Assembly (NCBI RefSeq): GCF_002251855.1
Contig: NZ_NOXW01000020.1
Span: 310,001-374,000 of the forward strand
From: Rhodoferax sp. TH121
Lineage (GTDB): Bacteria; Pseudomonadota; Gammaproteobacteria; Burkholderiales; Burkholderiaceae_C
Length of the DNA: 64,000 nucleotides
Direction of reading: 5' to 3'
Position 1 is the first letter of the stretch; every line of letters begins with the position of its first letter. Made by a program: the position numbers and the translations under genes. The notes under the pieces were generated by a model. It had not been told where the DNA came from, ran no database searches, and worked only from the letters and a program-made list of their open reading frames with translations. Shown piece by piece: positions 54,325 through 61,789 of this stretch.

Positions 54325-55305
54325 ATGACTACCAATTACCCAGATCCTCTAGATGAGGCATTGGCTGACTTACGCATCACTGGGTCTGTACTGCTTCACG
54401 AAGCCTATCGTGCCCCCTGGGTCATAGCAGTGCCTGGTGAGAATCAACTGCGTCAAGTGCTTGGTGTCGGTGCCGATGTGCGGGTTTTCGTATTTCACCT
54501 GGTACGCAGCGGAAGCTTTGAACTTCAGCTCGATGGACAAGACGCGATACCCATCCGCACCTCGGAAGTCGTCATTTGTCCTGCTGGCACCGGGCATCAA
54601 ATGCGCCAAGGCAGCGGGGCGAAAAGCGTGGCATTGGAGGGCATTCTTCGCGGCGAAGACATGCCTGCCGTGACGCGTGGCACAGTGGGTTCCACCGAGC
54701 TAGTGTGCGGCGTTTTTTACATGCGCGCCGGAGCGCTCAACCCGATGTTGAATGCATTGCCTTCCCTCTTCCGGGTAGCAACCGACGATGCCATAGCAAG
54801 CCCCGTACTGGCCGGTACCGCCGCGCTGTTGTCACGTGAAGTGGACCGCGGAGCACAACGCAGTTTTACTGCGGCGCGTCTACTTGAAGTATTTTGTGCC
54901 GAGGCTATTCGCGCCTACCAGCGCACCGAAGGTAGGACGTCACCAGGTTGGTTCAAAGGACTCGCGGATCCTCGTATTTCAGAGGTAATTCGGCGTATTC
55001 ATGCAGCCCCAGCGCAAGCTTGGTCGGTCCACTCCCTCGCCTCCACCGTCGCACTTTCACCGTCACGCTTTGCCGCAAGGTTTAAAGAAACTACAGGACA
55101 AAGCGTAATGGGCTACGTGTCGAATTTGCGTGCCAACGCGGCCTGCCGTTTGCTGCAAGACACGAATCTGGACTTGACGCAAATTGCCTATCGGGTTGGC
55201 TTTGAAAGCTTGCCCTCTTTTAGCAGAGCTTTTAAAGAAAAAACAGGTAAAGCGCCTGCCATATGGCGAACCGAAACAAGAAGAAAAGCCGCACAAGCCT
55301 CGTGA
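54325..55305 (+). CDS. AraC-family transcriptional regulator (cupin_6 type)
   Basis: A 326-residue regulator with an N-terminal cupin_6 sensor domain (VFVFHLVRSGSFELQLDGQDAIPIRTSEVVICPAGTGHQM) and a C-terminal double helix-turn-helix: WSVHSLASTVALSPSRFAARFKETTGQSVMGYVSNLRANAACRLLQDTNLDLTQIAYRVGFESLPSFSRAFKEKTGKAPAIWR. Members of this group commonly control adjacent oxidoreductase or detoxification genes in response to a small electrophile. It is divergent from the MAPEG-gloB operon. ATG 54325 lacks a clear ribosome site. Codon use and G+C are lower than in the flanking core genes. Confidence 0.92.
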   Translation: MTTNYPDPLDEALADLRITGSVLLHEAYRAPWVIAVPGENQLRQVLGVGADVRVFVFHLVRSGSFELQLDGQDAIPIRTSEVVICPAGTGHQMRQGSGAKSVALEGILRGEDMPAVTRGTVGSTELVCGVFYMRAGALNPMLNALPSLFRVATDDAIASPVLAGTAALLSREVDRGAQRSFTAARLLEVFCAEAIRAYQRTEGRTSPGWFKGLADPRISEVIRRIHAAPAQAWSVHSLASTVALSPSRFAARFKETTGQSVMGYVSNLRANAACRLLQDTNLDLTQIAYRVGFESLPSFSRAFKEKTGKAPAIWRTETRRKAAQAS

Positions 55306-55709
55306 ATACTCAAAAAAGTAGCTGATAGCGACCTTTCAATCCGTCGCCAGCCTGTTTGCATGATTTGCGGCCAGATTAGCGCCTTCTGCGTTCCTGAAAA
55401 GGCGATTCGGTTTAGTTGATCCACCTAAACTCCGAATAGCGGACCTTCACCGACGCCCGCAGCTAGCCCTGAGCCGTAGTCGATCCAATCCGGTCAGCCT
55501 AGACAGCGACTGAGCGCATTGGAAGGGGCGTGTGGCCCGGCGGACAAATTGCCGAATGCATGTTGAAAGCAGCACGTACTCCTCAGGTGCATTTCTTCGC
55601 TCGAAATTGGAGGCGGCGGCGGCTTCCCAGAGACGTTGACACCCCGCACGTAACGCAGAAGCAATACACCTGCGGAGCACGTGCTCAAAAGTCTGGCCGT
55701 GAAGTCCGC
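55306..55709. other. Gene-free stretch between araC-like gene and beta-flower unit
   Basis: No convincing gene. A weak CGCCTT/AAGGCG hairpin is at 55380-55404. Two members of the AGCGGAC motif group occur: TAGCGGACCTTCACCG at 55437-55452 and, on the minus strand, TTAAGCGGACTTCACGG at 55697-55713, which reaches into the end of the next gene. The content looks like decayed intergenic DNA. Confidence 0.5.
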
Positions 55710-56465
55710 TTAACTTTTCCCCAGCCAACTGACAAACTCATCCGGGCCAAGTCGAGGCGTCAAGTACTGATTGACGGTCAAGTAGCCTAACGTTGCCCCG
55801 TTCTTCACAAACATCGGTGGAGTGGTCGAAAACTTGTTATACGGAGACTCTGCGCCGTACGGACTACCGTATTGGGAGTACTGATTGAATATGGATTCAG
55901 CTGAGTAGCGACTTCCATACTGACCAAACGGGTTGACCAGTGAATCACTGTCGAACGTGTTGCGGTTCACGCTGCCCAGGAAGACTCCGCTTGGGGTCCT
56001 CAACTGACTATCAAGAATGTTGTCAGTACTTAGCATCTCCGAAAAGGTTCTATTTCCGATGTTTGCCAAGAGTTCGGCGGCTGCCTCCGGCGGGACGTGC
56101 CCGGAGCTGACCAGTGACGCCAAGGACTCGAGTAACTTTGATGTAGGCCGGGACACCTCCACCTCGAAGTAATCCCGATAGCCACGCGGCAGCCTAGACA
56201 TTCGGAGTCTGCGCAGCGGTTGCAGCGGCCTAAGAGGTCTCAAAGGTCGCAGCGGGCGCAAACGGCGGTGCCCTTGAACCTCTGTGTTTACGAGCAGTCG
56301 ATCGTCGGCAGAAAGAGTGCCCATGTATGCCCCATCTTCTGCGCTGTACACGTCGTCGCCGTCTTCAATGAAGCCGATCCACTTCGACTTGGAATCGAAC
56401 AAATGGCCTCCTTGGACAAAGGCGACGTAGTTCCCACTGGTATTGAAGATGTACCTGACGGTCAT
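55710..56465 (-). CDS. Uncharacterised beta-flower-like protein with 16-residue Tyr/Gly repeats
   Basis: A 251-residue protein of unknown function. Residues 1-60 (YIFNTSGNYVAFVQGGHLFDSKSKWIGFI, then DGAYMGTLSADDRLLVN) resemble four-fold beta-flower domains, with repeated short strands around Gly-Tyr/Phe. A basic stretch at about 66-95 contains four RPL repeats. The C-terminal part has about two and a half copies of a 16-residue repeat, S-x-x-N-x-[FY]-x-x-Y-G-S-x-Y-x-A-E, followed by PPMFVKNGATLGYLTVNQYL, a pattern seen in repeat proteins of bacterial accessory regions. The ATG shares a base with the stop of the preceding membrane-protein gene (TGATG), so they are one unit. No signal peptide. 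Confidence 0.7.
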   Translation of the reverse strand: MTVRYIFNTSGNYVAFVQGGHLFDSKSKWIGFIEDGDDVYSAEDGAYMGTLSADDRLLVNTEVQGHRRLRPLRPLRPLRPLQPLRRLRMSRLPRGYRDYFEVEVSRPTSKLLESLASLVSSGHVPPEAAAELLANIGNRTFSEMLSTDNILDSQLRTPSGVFLGSVNRNTFDSDSLVNPFGQYGSRYSAESIFNQYSQYGSPYGAESPYNKFSTTPPMFVKNGATLGYLTVNQYLTPRLGPDEFVSWLGKS

Positions 56466-56905
56466 CAGTTCTCCCCCCAGAAGGCGTAGTACAGGCCTAT
56501 GCCTTGAAAAATGATCCCGATCGCCATAACCGCCCAGCCAGTTGTCACCAAGGCGGTATTGCCACCCGTCAAAATGTTGATCGAAAACCCGATCGGAATG
56601 GCCGCAGCAGCCTGAAAGACCGCCCCGGTTCTGGCCCTTGTCTTCGCGTTCTCGTAGCCTCTTACGTACGTATTTGCGGTATTCAATTCATTGCTCAAAG
56701 ATCCGTTTTCATTGTTGAGCCTGTTATGGTCATGCAACAACATCGTGAGTGCGGGCTTGTTCTTTAGCAGATCATCTACCGTGACTCCAGCCAGACTTGA
56801 CTGAATAAAGCCGAGGGGGTTGATAAGCTGTGGCGCGGAAGAATCTGCTGAAGCGGTAGTCGCCGGAGATATCGACGTCGGCGCTTGATTCGAATCAGTG
56901 GTCAA
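56465..56905 (-). CDS. Uncharacterised two-helix membrane protein with coiled coil
   Basis: A 146-residue protein I do not recognise. It has a Ser/Thr/Ala-rich N-terminus (1-30), a possible coiled coil at 55-92 (HNRLNNENGSLSNELNTA) and two hydrophobic helices at about 95-115 and 118-143 (AVFQAAAAIPIGFSINILTG and WAVMAIGIIFQGIGLYYAFW). Translation probably starts at TTG 56905: GGAGGA stands at 56913-56918, seven bases upstream, and no other start fits. It is the first gene of a two-gene unit with the beta-flower-like protein. Membrane two-helix proteins paired with a cytosolic partner are common in defence or stress modules, but nothing here proves that role. Confidence 0.68.
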   Translation of the reverse strand: MTTDSNQAPTSISPATTASADSSAPQLINPLGFIQSSLAGVTVDDLLKNKPALTMLLHDHNRLNNENGSLSNELNTANTYVRGYENAKTRARTGAVFQAAAAIPIGFSINILTGGNTALVTTGWAVMAIGIIFQGIGLYYAFWGEN

Positions 56906-57543
56906 AGTGCATTCCTCCGTCTAGCAATCATGAGTATGGCAATCGTGATCGCGCATCTTTTTATCTGTGACTGTATCCCCAAGGCACTTTGTCGTCGCAG
57001 CACCGTCCACGGCTACCAGCGACGCGCTGATGACTGGCCCCTCCTGCAACCGGAACCACTACGGCAGGAAACCTTGGCCCGACCTGACGTACTCGGCTCA
57101 TTATCTCAACCCGGGCCAAGGTTTCCCGCCTTCGAAGCCTATTTAGCTCGCTCGTTGCACGTCTGCTTGCTGGTTTCGTGACCTACTGCTTTGGGTCGAG
57201 AGCACCTGTACGGTCAACACTAAGCGGAAGCTCACCGTCGGTTTGCCGCCGAAACATTCGCCAATGCCTACTCTGGGTTGCGGACCGGTCAAAGTTGGTA
57301 CTAAGTTCCGAACGACCAGTAATGGTCAATGCAGTCATTAAGGTGCCGGATCGTGATTGACTCAGATCAGTCTGAAGCAGCAATGACACGGGAATCTATC
57401 TGATCTCTCCGCTTCCCGCTTAGAGCGTCCACAAAGCAGTCATTCTTGAAGTTCCGTAACTGGCCCCAAGGCATCGTCCATTCCTCTCGCTTCGCTCACC
57501 ATAGGAACCGCTGTGGCAGTCCTTATAGCGTGGTTTCTCCAAC
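56906..57543. other. Gene-free stretch with a 15-base inverted repeat
   Basis: No gene is supported in these 638 bases. A perfect 15-base inverted repeat lies at 57067-57126, and an AGCGGA-type motif TAAGCGGAAGCTCACCG at 57221-57237. Another element, AATGACTGCTTTGTGGACGC on the minus strand near 57424-57443, resembles recurrent intergenic debris of proteobacteria. The stretch ends at the stop of the PcaB-like gene. Confidence 0.5.
57067..57126. repeat. Perfect 15-base inverted repeat, 30-base spacer
   Basis: GGAAACCTTGGCCCG at 57067-57081 is exactly complementary to 57112-57126. No T-run follows on either strand, so it is not a standard terminator. A miniature mobile element, a recombination site or an RNA hairpin are possible. 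Confidence 0.7.
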
Positions 57544-58449
57544 CTAACCCCGCCCATCCCTTTGCAAGGCCTGCCGCATTCCATCGGCACTAGCTTGCGC
57601 GGACATCAACAGCTGCGCCCAGTCGGTCTGTTCAGCCTGCCAGACACCCAGGCCGCGCTCGTAAGCGTCGGGCATGGAGGCCAGCAGGCCGGCCACGCGC
57701 TGCGGCGCGCGCTTGGCCATGGCCAAGGCCACCAGGCAGCCGGCGGGCACCTCGTCGGCCACGGCGTCGCGTGCCATGCTTTTGGCCAGCGTGCCCAGGC
57801 TGCCAATCAGCAAGCCTAGGTCACACCCCAGGGCGACCCAGGCGTCGCGCTGGGTGTGCCACGGCGCAGCGGGCACAGTCAGGCCCAGTTGCTGGGCTAC
57901 CAGCTGCACCACTTCGGCACCACGCTCGGGCGCCTGCGCCAGCGTTCCATTGAGTTGCACGCACAGGGCTGTGTTGGCGCTGTGCTCCAGGCGCTGCAGC
58001 GCACGAAGCAGGGGGGCTGCGTCCTTGGGCGTGCCCAGGGCGTCCAGCCGGTGGGTGCAATGCTGCACATCGCTGCGCAGCCGCTCCAGCACATCACGGG
58101 TGATGAGCACGGTGGCTGTATCCACCAAGTCTTGCTTGGTGCAGGCGAAGTGCACGTAGGAGGCGGCCTCGGGGTTGAACAGGCCCACCGTCTCGCGCAG
58201 GCTTTTGACCAGCGGGATCGCCAGGCTGCCTGCGCGGCCGCTGTCGCGCACGATCTTGGGTGCGTCAAACAGGTCTACCTTGCAGGTGCCCACGATGGAC
58301 TGGGCCGCTGGCATGGGGATCAGCCCGCACTGTGCCTGGGCCTGCGCCAGCGCTGCCTCCACACGCAGCATGGCCGCCACAAAGCGCTGGGCCCCGAAGG
58401 ACTCCAGCACCTCCGGCGGATGCAAAAAATCTTCAAACACACTGCTCAT
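57544..58449 (-). CDS. Shortened PcaB-like protein (3-carboxymuconate cycloisomerase family)
   Basis: A 301-residue member of the fumarase/aspartase-type lyase superfamily, nearest in pattern to 3-carboxy-cis,cis-muconate cycloisomerase. Recognisable parts are FVAAMLRVEAALAQAQAQCGLIP, SLRETVGLFNPEAASYVHFACTKQDLVDTATVL (the active-site T/S-Q-D region) and APWHTQRDAWVALGCDLGLLIGSLGTLAKSMARD. Normal PcaB proteins have about 350-450 residues and carry the signature loop GSSxMPxKxNP; that loop is absent here, the chain passing directly from MARDAVADEVPAG to LVALAMAKRAPQRVAGLL. It is the last gene of the transporter/dehydratase operon, five bases after the TIM-barrel gene. Catalytic activity is doubtful or altered. 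Confidence 0.8.
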   Translation of the reverse strand: MSSVFEDFLHPPEVLESFGAQRFVAAMLRVEAALAQAQAQCGLIPMPAAQSIVGTCKVDLFDAPKIVRDSGRAGSLAIPLVKSLRETVGLFNPEAASYVHFACTKQDLVDTATVLITRDVLERLRSDVQHCTHRLDALGTPKDAAPLLRALQRLEHSANTALCVQLNGTLAQAPERGAEVVQLVAQQLGLTVPAAPWHTQRDAWVALGCDLGLLIGSLGTLAKSMARDAVADEVPAGCLVALAMAKRAPQRVAGLLASMPDAYERGLGVWQAEQTDWAQLLMSAQASADGMRQALQRDGRG

Positions 58450-58454
58450 GGCAA

Positions 58455-59357
58455 TCAGCGCCGTGCTTGTTTGAGGCGCAACTGGTTGGGCAGCGGCACG
58501 GAACGGCGCAGCACATCCTCACCCAGCCACAGGGCGGCGCGGCGTGCGCGCTGGGCCACGGTGGCCAGCGGCATCTGCTGGTAGTCGTCGTTGAAGACTT
58601 CAAAGCTGTAGTCGCCGCGGTAGCCGAGCTGGTGCAGCTTCAGCACCAGCTGGGCCAGGGCCTCGCTGTGTACGCCTTCGCCGGGGAAGACGCGGAAGGT
58701 ACGCGCCGTGCTGATACGTTCCTCCACGGTTTTGATCTCGTTCCACATGAAGTCGGCCAGCTGCACCAGGAAGATCTTGCTGGGGTCCAGGATCTCCAGA
58801 TCGTCCAACGGCGTCTTGGTGGCGAACATGTGGAAGGAGTCAAAACCCAGGCCCAGGTTGGGCATGTCGGCTTCCATGATGAGGTCCCAAGCCTGCGGAA
58901 ACTCATTGATGGTGCGGCCCCAGGACAGCGCCTCGAACGCGATCTTGATGTTCATGGGGATGGCCAACATAGCCAGCTTGCGCAGGTCCTTCACCAGCGT
59001 GGCGGTGTCGCCGGTGGCGTGGGTGGACGTGCTGGAGCACGCCAGCATGACGCGGCAGTCCAGCGCGGCGCACATCTCCATCATGCTTTTGGCAATGTCC
59101 ACCTTGTAGTCGTGCAGGTGGCCCGACAGGCCCTCAAAGTCGCGCAGCACCTGAAAGCCGGTGACGCGCAGGCCGCTGTCCTTCACCTCTTGCACCGCAG
59201 CCTGCCAGCCGTCGGGGTGGCCCACCAGGTCGCGGGCCAACAGCATCACCTGGCTGAAGCCGGCCTCCTTCATGGCCGCCAGCTTGGCCTTGAGCGGCCC
59301 GGCTAGCGTGATGGTGTCCATGCCGAAGTCGTCAAACTTGCCGTCGAATTGGCTCAT
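58455..59357 (-). CDS. Sugar-phosphate-isomerase-type TIM barrel, likely 3-dehydroshikimate dehydratase catalytic subunit
   Basis: A 300-residue AP-endonuclease-2/xylose-isomerase-like TIM barrel. Probable metal ligands are Glu142 (IAFEALSWGR), Asp173 (LGFDSFHMF), Gln199 (FLVQLADF) and Glu253 (YSFEVFND), the Glu-Asp-Gln-Glu set known for QuiC1-type 3-dehydroshikimate dehydratases. In Pseudomonas this domain is fused to an HPPD-like domain; here the HPPD-like protein is encoded by the separate gene five bases upstream. The enzyme would convert 3-dehydroshikimate to protocatechuate. Other sugar-phosphate isomerase activities cannot be excluded from sequence alone. Confidence 0.82.
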   Translation of the reverse strand: MSQFDGKFDDFGMDTITLAGPLKAKLAAMKEAGFSQVMLLARDLVGHPDGWQAAVQEVKDSGLRVTGFQVLRDFEGLSGHLHDYKVDIAKSMMEMCAALDCRVMLACSSTSTHATGDTATLVKDLRKLAMLAIPMNIKIAFEALSWGRTINEFPQAWDLIMEADMPNLGLGFDSFHMFATKTPLDDLEILDPSKIFLVQLADFMWNEIKTVEERISTARTFRVFPGEGVHSEALAQLVLKLHQLGYRGDYSFEVFNDDYQQMPLATVAQRARRAALWLGEDVLRRSVPLPNQLRLKQARR

Positions 59358-59362
59358 GGCGT

Positions 59363-60250
59363 TCAGCTCCGCACGTGGTGAACCAGCTCAAACATGGCGT
59401 TGCCCATGGTGGGGCGGGTCAGCGCGCCCTTGCTGTCTTGTGCGGGGTCTTTGCTGGGCACAAAGTCCACACCACGCTGACGCAAGGCCGTCACCGTGGC
59501 CTGCACATCCGGGGTGCCCAGGCCCACGCGCTGGAAGCATTCGTCGTCCTCCACATCCAGCACGCCCGGTTCGGGCTCAATCAGCTGCAGGTAGAAAGTC
59601 TTGCAGGGGCTTTGCAAAATGCGACCCTTGGGCAGGATGCCGAAGCGGGTTTCGGGCTCCAGCGCAGTAAAGCCGAAAAGGGAGCCGTAGAACTCAGTCC
59701 AGTCGTCCACGCGGTCATTGCCGATGTATTGCACCACGCCAAAGAAGTGCAGGCCGGTGATGGCAGGCGGGAACTTGTCCACCGCCGGCACGGGAGTGAA
59801 GTCCACGTCGTAAATGGAGAACTCGCGGTGGCGGTCCACAAAGTAAATGCGGCTGTTGCCCACGCCGTGGATGGCGGGGATGTGCAGCTCCATCACCTCC
59901 ACCTGCACCGGCACGGCCCAGGCGCCACGGTCGAGTGCGCGTTTGTAGGCAGCCGATGCGTCCAGCACACGCAGCGCAATGGCGGCAATCACCGGCTTCT
60001 CCGTGAGTGCGGCACCCCGGCCGTGGGCATTGACGATGACGTTCACATCCCCCTGGCGATACAACAGAACTTCGCGCGAGCGGTGGCGCGCAATCGGGCG
60101 GAAGCCCATGGCTTCGAGCACTTGGCCCAAGGCTTGCGGTTTGGACGTGGCGTATTCGATGAACTCGATGCCTTCCAGGCCCAGCGGGTTGGGGCCTTCG
60201 TCGATGTGCTCGCGGTCTGCGCCGCTGGGGCGGGGGGAAGTGTTGGCCAT
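59363..60250 (-). CDS. VOC/HPPD-like protein, likely partner of the dehydratase
   Basis: A 295-residue protein with two vicinal-oxygen-chelate halves, resembling 4-hydroxyphenylpyruvate dioxygenase. Of the His-His-Glu iron ligands, His168 (TGLHFFGVVQYIGNDR) and Glu288 (FELVHHV) are in place, but the second His position reads CFQRVGLGTPD, with Arg241 where QHIA-type sequences have His. Dioxygenase activity is therefore unlikely. The genetic position next to the TIM-barrel gene matches the C-terminal half of fused QuiC1 enzymes. ATG 60250 (MANTSPRPSG) has GGGAG upstream; the longer frame begins with TTG. livF ends 24 bases upstream. Confidence 0.82.
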   Translation of the reverse strand: MANTSPRPSGADREHIDEGPNPLGLEGIEFIEYATSKPQALGQVLEAMGFRPIARHRSREVLLYRQGDVNVIVNAHGRGAALTEKPVIAAIALRVLDASAAYKRALDRGAWAVPVQVEVMELHIPAIHGVGNSRIYFVDRHREFSIYDVDFTPVPAVDKFPPAITGLHFFGVVQYIGNDRVDDWTEFYGSLFGFTALEPETRFGILPKGRILQSPCKTFYLQLIEPEPGVLDVEDDECFQRVGLGTPDVQATVTALRQRGVDFVPSKDPAQDSKGALTRPTMGNAMFELVHHVRS

Positions 60251-60274
60251 GGGGACTCCCGGGGAGGACAAAAG

Positions 60275-61024
60275 TTAAACAGTGGCGGGCGACGCAGCGG
60301 TGTGCGCGCCACCCAGGAACAGGCGTTCGATATTCGGGTCTGCCAGCAGCTCGGAAGCTGGCTTTTGCAGCACCAGGCGGCCCGACTCCAGCGCAATGGC
60401 TTCGTCCGAAATCTTCAGCGCGCTCTTCACGTTCTGTTCGACCATGAGCACGGTGGTGCCCTGGTCAGCCAGCTTGCGCAGCAGCTTGAACACATCGGCC
60501 ACCACCATGGGCGAGAGGCCGATGGAGGGCTCATCGATCAGGATGACTTTGGGGCGCAGCAACAGGGCGCGGCCGATCTCCAGCTGCTTCTGCTCTCCAC
60601 CAGACAGTGCAGACGCCGCGGAGTGCAGGCGCTCCTTCACACGGGGGAAGAACTCCAGCACTTCGGGGATGCGCTCGTGCGTAGTCTTCATGCCCAGCGT
60701 GATGCCGCCCAGCTCCAGGTTCTCCCAGACGCTGAGCTGGCCAAACAGGTTGCGGCCTTGGGGCACAAAGGCAATACCTTGTGCCAGTAGCTGCTTTTGC
60801 GTGGCGCCTGCGACGCTCACGCCGTCGAGCAGGATGTCGCCCTGGCGTGGCTTGAGCAGACCAAACAGGGTCTTGAGCACGGTGGACTTGCCCGCCCCGT
60901 TGGGACCAAGCAGCAGGGTGATGGTGCCGCGCTTGGCCTGGAAGGACAGGTTGTTCAGGATCATGAAATCCTTGTAGCCGGCTACGACGTCCTTGAATTC
61001 AATGGCAATGTTGTTGGTGCTCAT
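60275..61024 (-). CDS. livF: Branched-chain amino-acid-type ABC transporter ATPase LivF
   Basis: A 249-residue ABC ATPase of the HAAT (LivF) family. Walker A GPNGAGKST, the signature SGGEQKQLEIGRALL and Walker B VILIDEPSIGLSPM are intact. LAQGIAFVPQGRNLFGQLSVWENLELGG is LivF-specific. It pairs with LivG for import of branched-chain amino acids or, in many Burkholderiales, aromatic acids and other carboxylates. The gene follows livG with three bases between, and the HPPD-like gene comes next in the same operon, so an aromatic or hydroaromatic acid is a reasonable substrate. Confidence 0.93.
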   Translation of the reverse strand: MSTNNIAIEFKDVVAGYKDFMILNNLSFQAKRGTITLLLGPNGAGKSTVLKTLFGLLKPRQGDILLDGVSVAGATQKQLLAQGIAFVPQGRNLFGQLSVWENLELGGITLGMKTTHERIPEVLEFFPRVKERLHSAASALSGGEQKQLEIGRALLLRPKVILIDEPSIGLSPMVVADVFKLLRKLADQGTTVLMVEQNVKSALKISDEAIALESGRLVLQKPASELLADPNIERLFLGGAHTAASPATV

Positions 61025-61027
61025 GGC

Positions 61028-61789
61028 TTAGCTCCCCAGGTAGGCGTCCAGCACCTGTTTGTTGGCACGGATTTCGGCGGGTGTGCCAATGGCCAAGACC
61101 TGGCCTTCGACCATGACCATGATGCGGTGGCACAGGTCCATCACGAAGTCCATGTTGTGTTCAATCACGACAAAGGAACTCTGCTTGCCGAACTTGGGGT
61201 TCTGGTTGAGTTCTTTCAGCAGGGTGCTGATGCCGCCCACCAAGCTGGGGTTCACGCCTGCGCAAGGTTCGTCCAGCAGCACCAGGTCGGGCTCGCTCAT
61301 GAAGGCCATGGCAATGTCCACCAGCTTTTGCTGGCCGTAGGACAACTCGCCGGCTTTCTTGTCGGCTACATGGCGGATGCGGAACTGGTCAATCAGCGCG
61401 TCGGCCTTGGCGCCCAGGCCCGAGTCGCTGGGGGCGAACATGCGGCTGAGCATGGTGCCCTTGTGCTCCTGTGCGGCGACCAGCAGGTTGTCGCGCACGC
61501 TCATCTTGCCGAAGACTTGCAGGGTCTGGAAGGTGCGGCCTACGCCCAACCGGTTTAGCTCAAGCGGACCGGCCTGTGTGACGTCACGGCCATTGAGTTC
61601 GATCTTGCCTTCGTCCGGGGTAATCTGGCCCAGCATGCTGTTGAACAGGGTGGTTTTGCCCGAGCCGTTGGGCCCGATCACGCCGAAGATCTCGCCAGGC
61701 ATGACTTCGAAGGACACACCGCCCACGGCCTGGATGGCGCCATAGGCCTTCTTGATGTTGGTAACTTTGAGAACGGGTTGGCTCATCAT
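61028..61789 (-). CDS. livG: Branched-chain amino-acid-type ABC transporter ATPase LivG
   Basis: A 253-residue ABC ATPase of the LivG type. Walker A GPNGSGKTTLFN, the signature ELSYGQQKLVDIAMAF and Walker B LVLLDEPCAGVNPSL are present, as is the LivG element GVGRTFQTLQVFGKMSV and the VVIEHNMDFVMDLCHRIMVM H-loop region. The start is ATG 61789 or the next codon, also ATG; the first overlaps the livM stop as ATGA. Long open frame upstream within livM is a shadow. Confidence 0.94.
   Translation of the reverse strand: MMSQPVLKVTNIKKAYGAIQAVGGVSFEVMPGEIFGVIGPNGSGKTTLFNSMLGQITPDEGKIELNGRDVTQAGPLELNRLGVGRTFQTLQVFGKMSVRDNLLVAAQEHKGTMLSRMFAPSDSGLGAKADALIDQFRIRHVADKKAGELSYGQQKLVDIAMAFMSEPDLVLLDEPCAGVNPSLVGGISTLLKELNQNPKFGKQSSFVVIEHNMDFVMDLCHRIMVMVEGQVLAIGTPAEIRANKQVLDAYLGS

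Noticed and set aside
56210..56270. Tandem RPL-coding repeats considered as a CRISPR-like or satellite array
   Set aside because: The units are three codons long, vary at synonymous positions and are in frame within a gene, so they are protein repeats.
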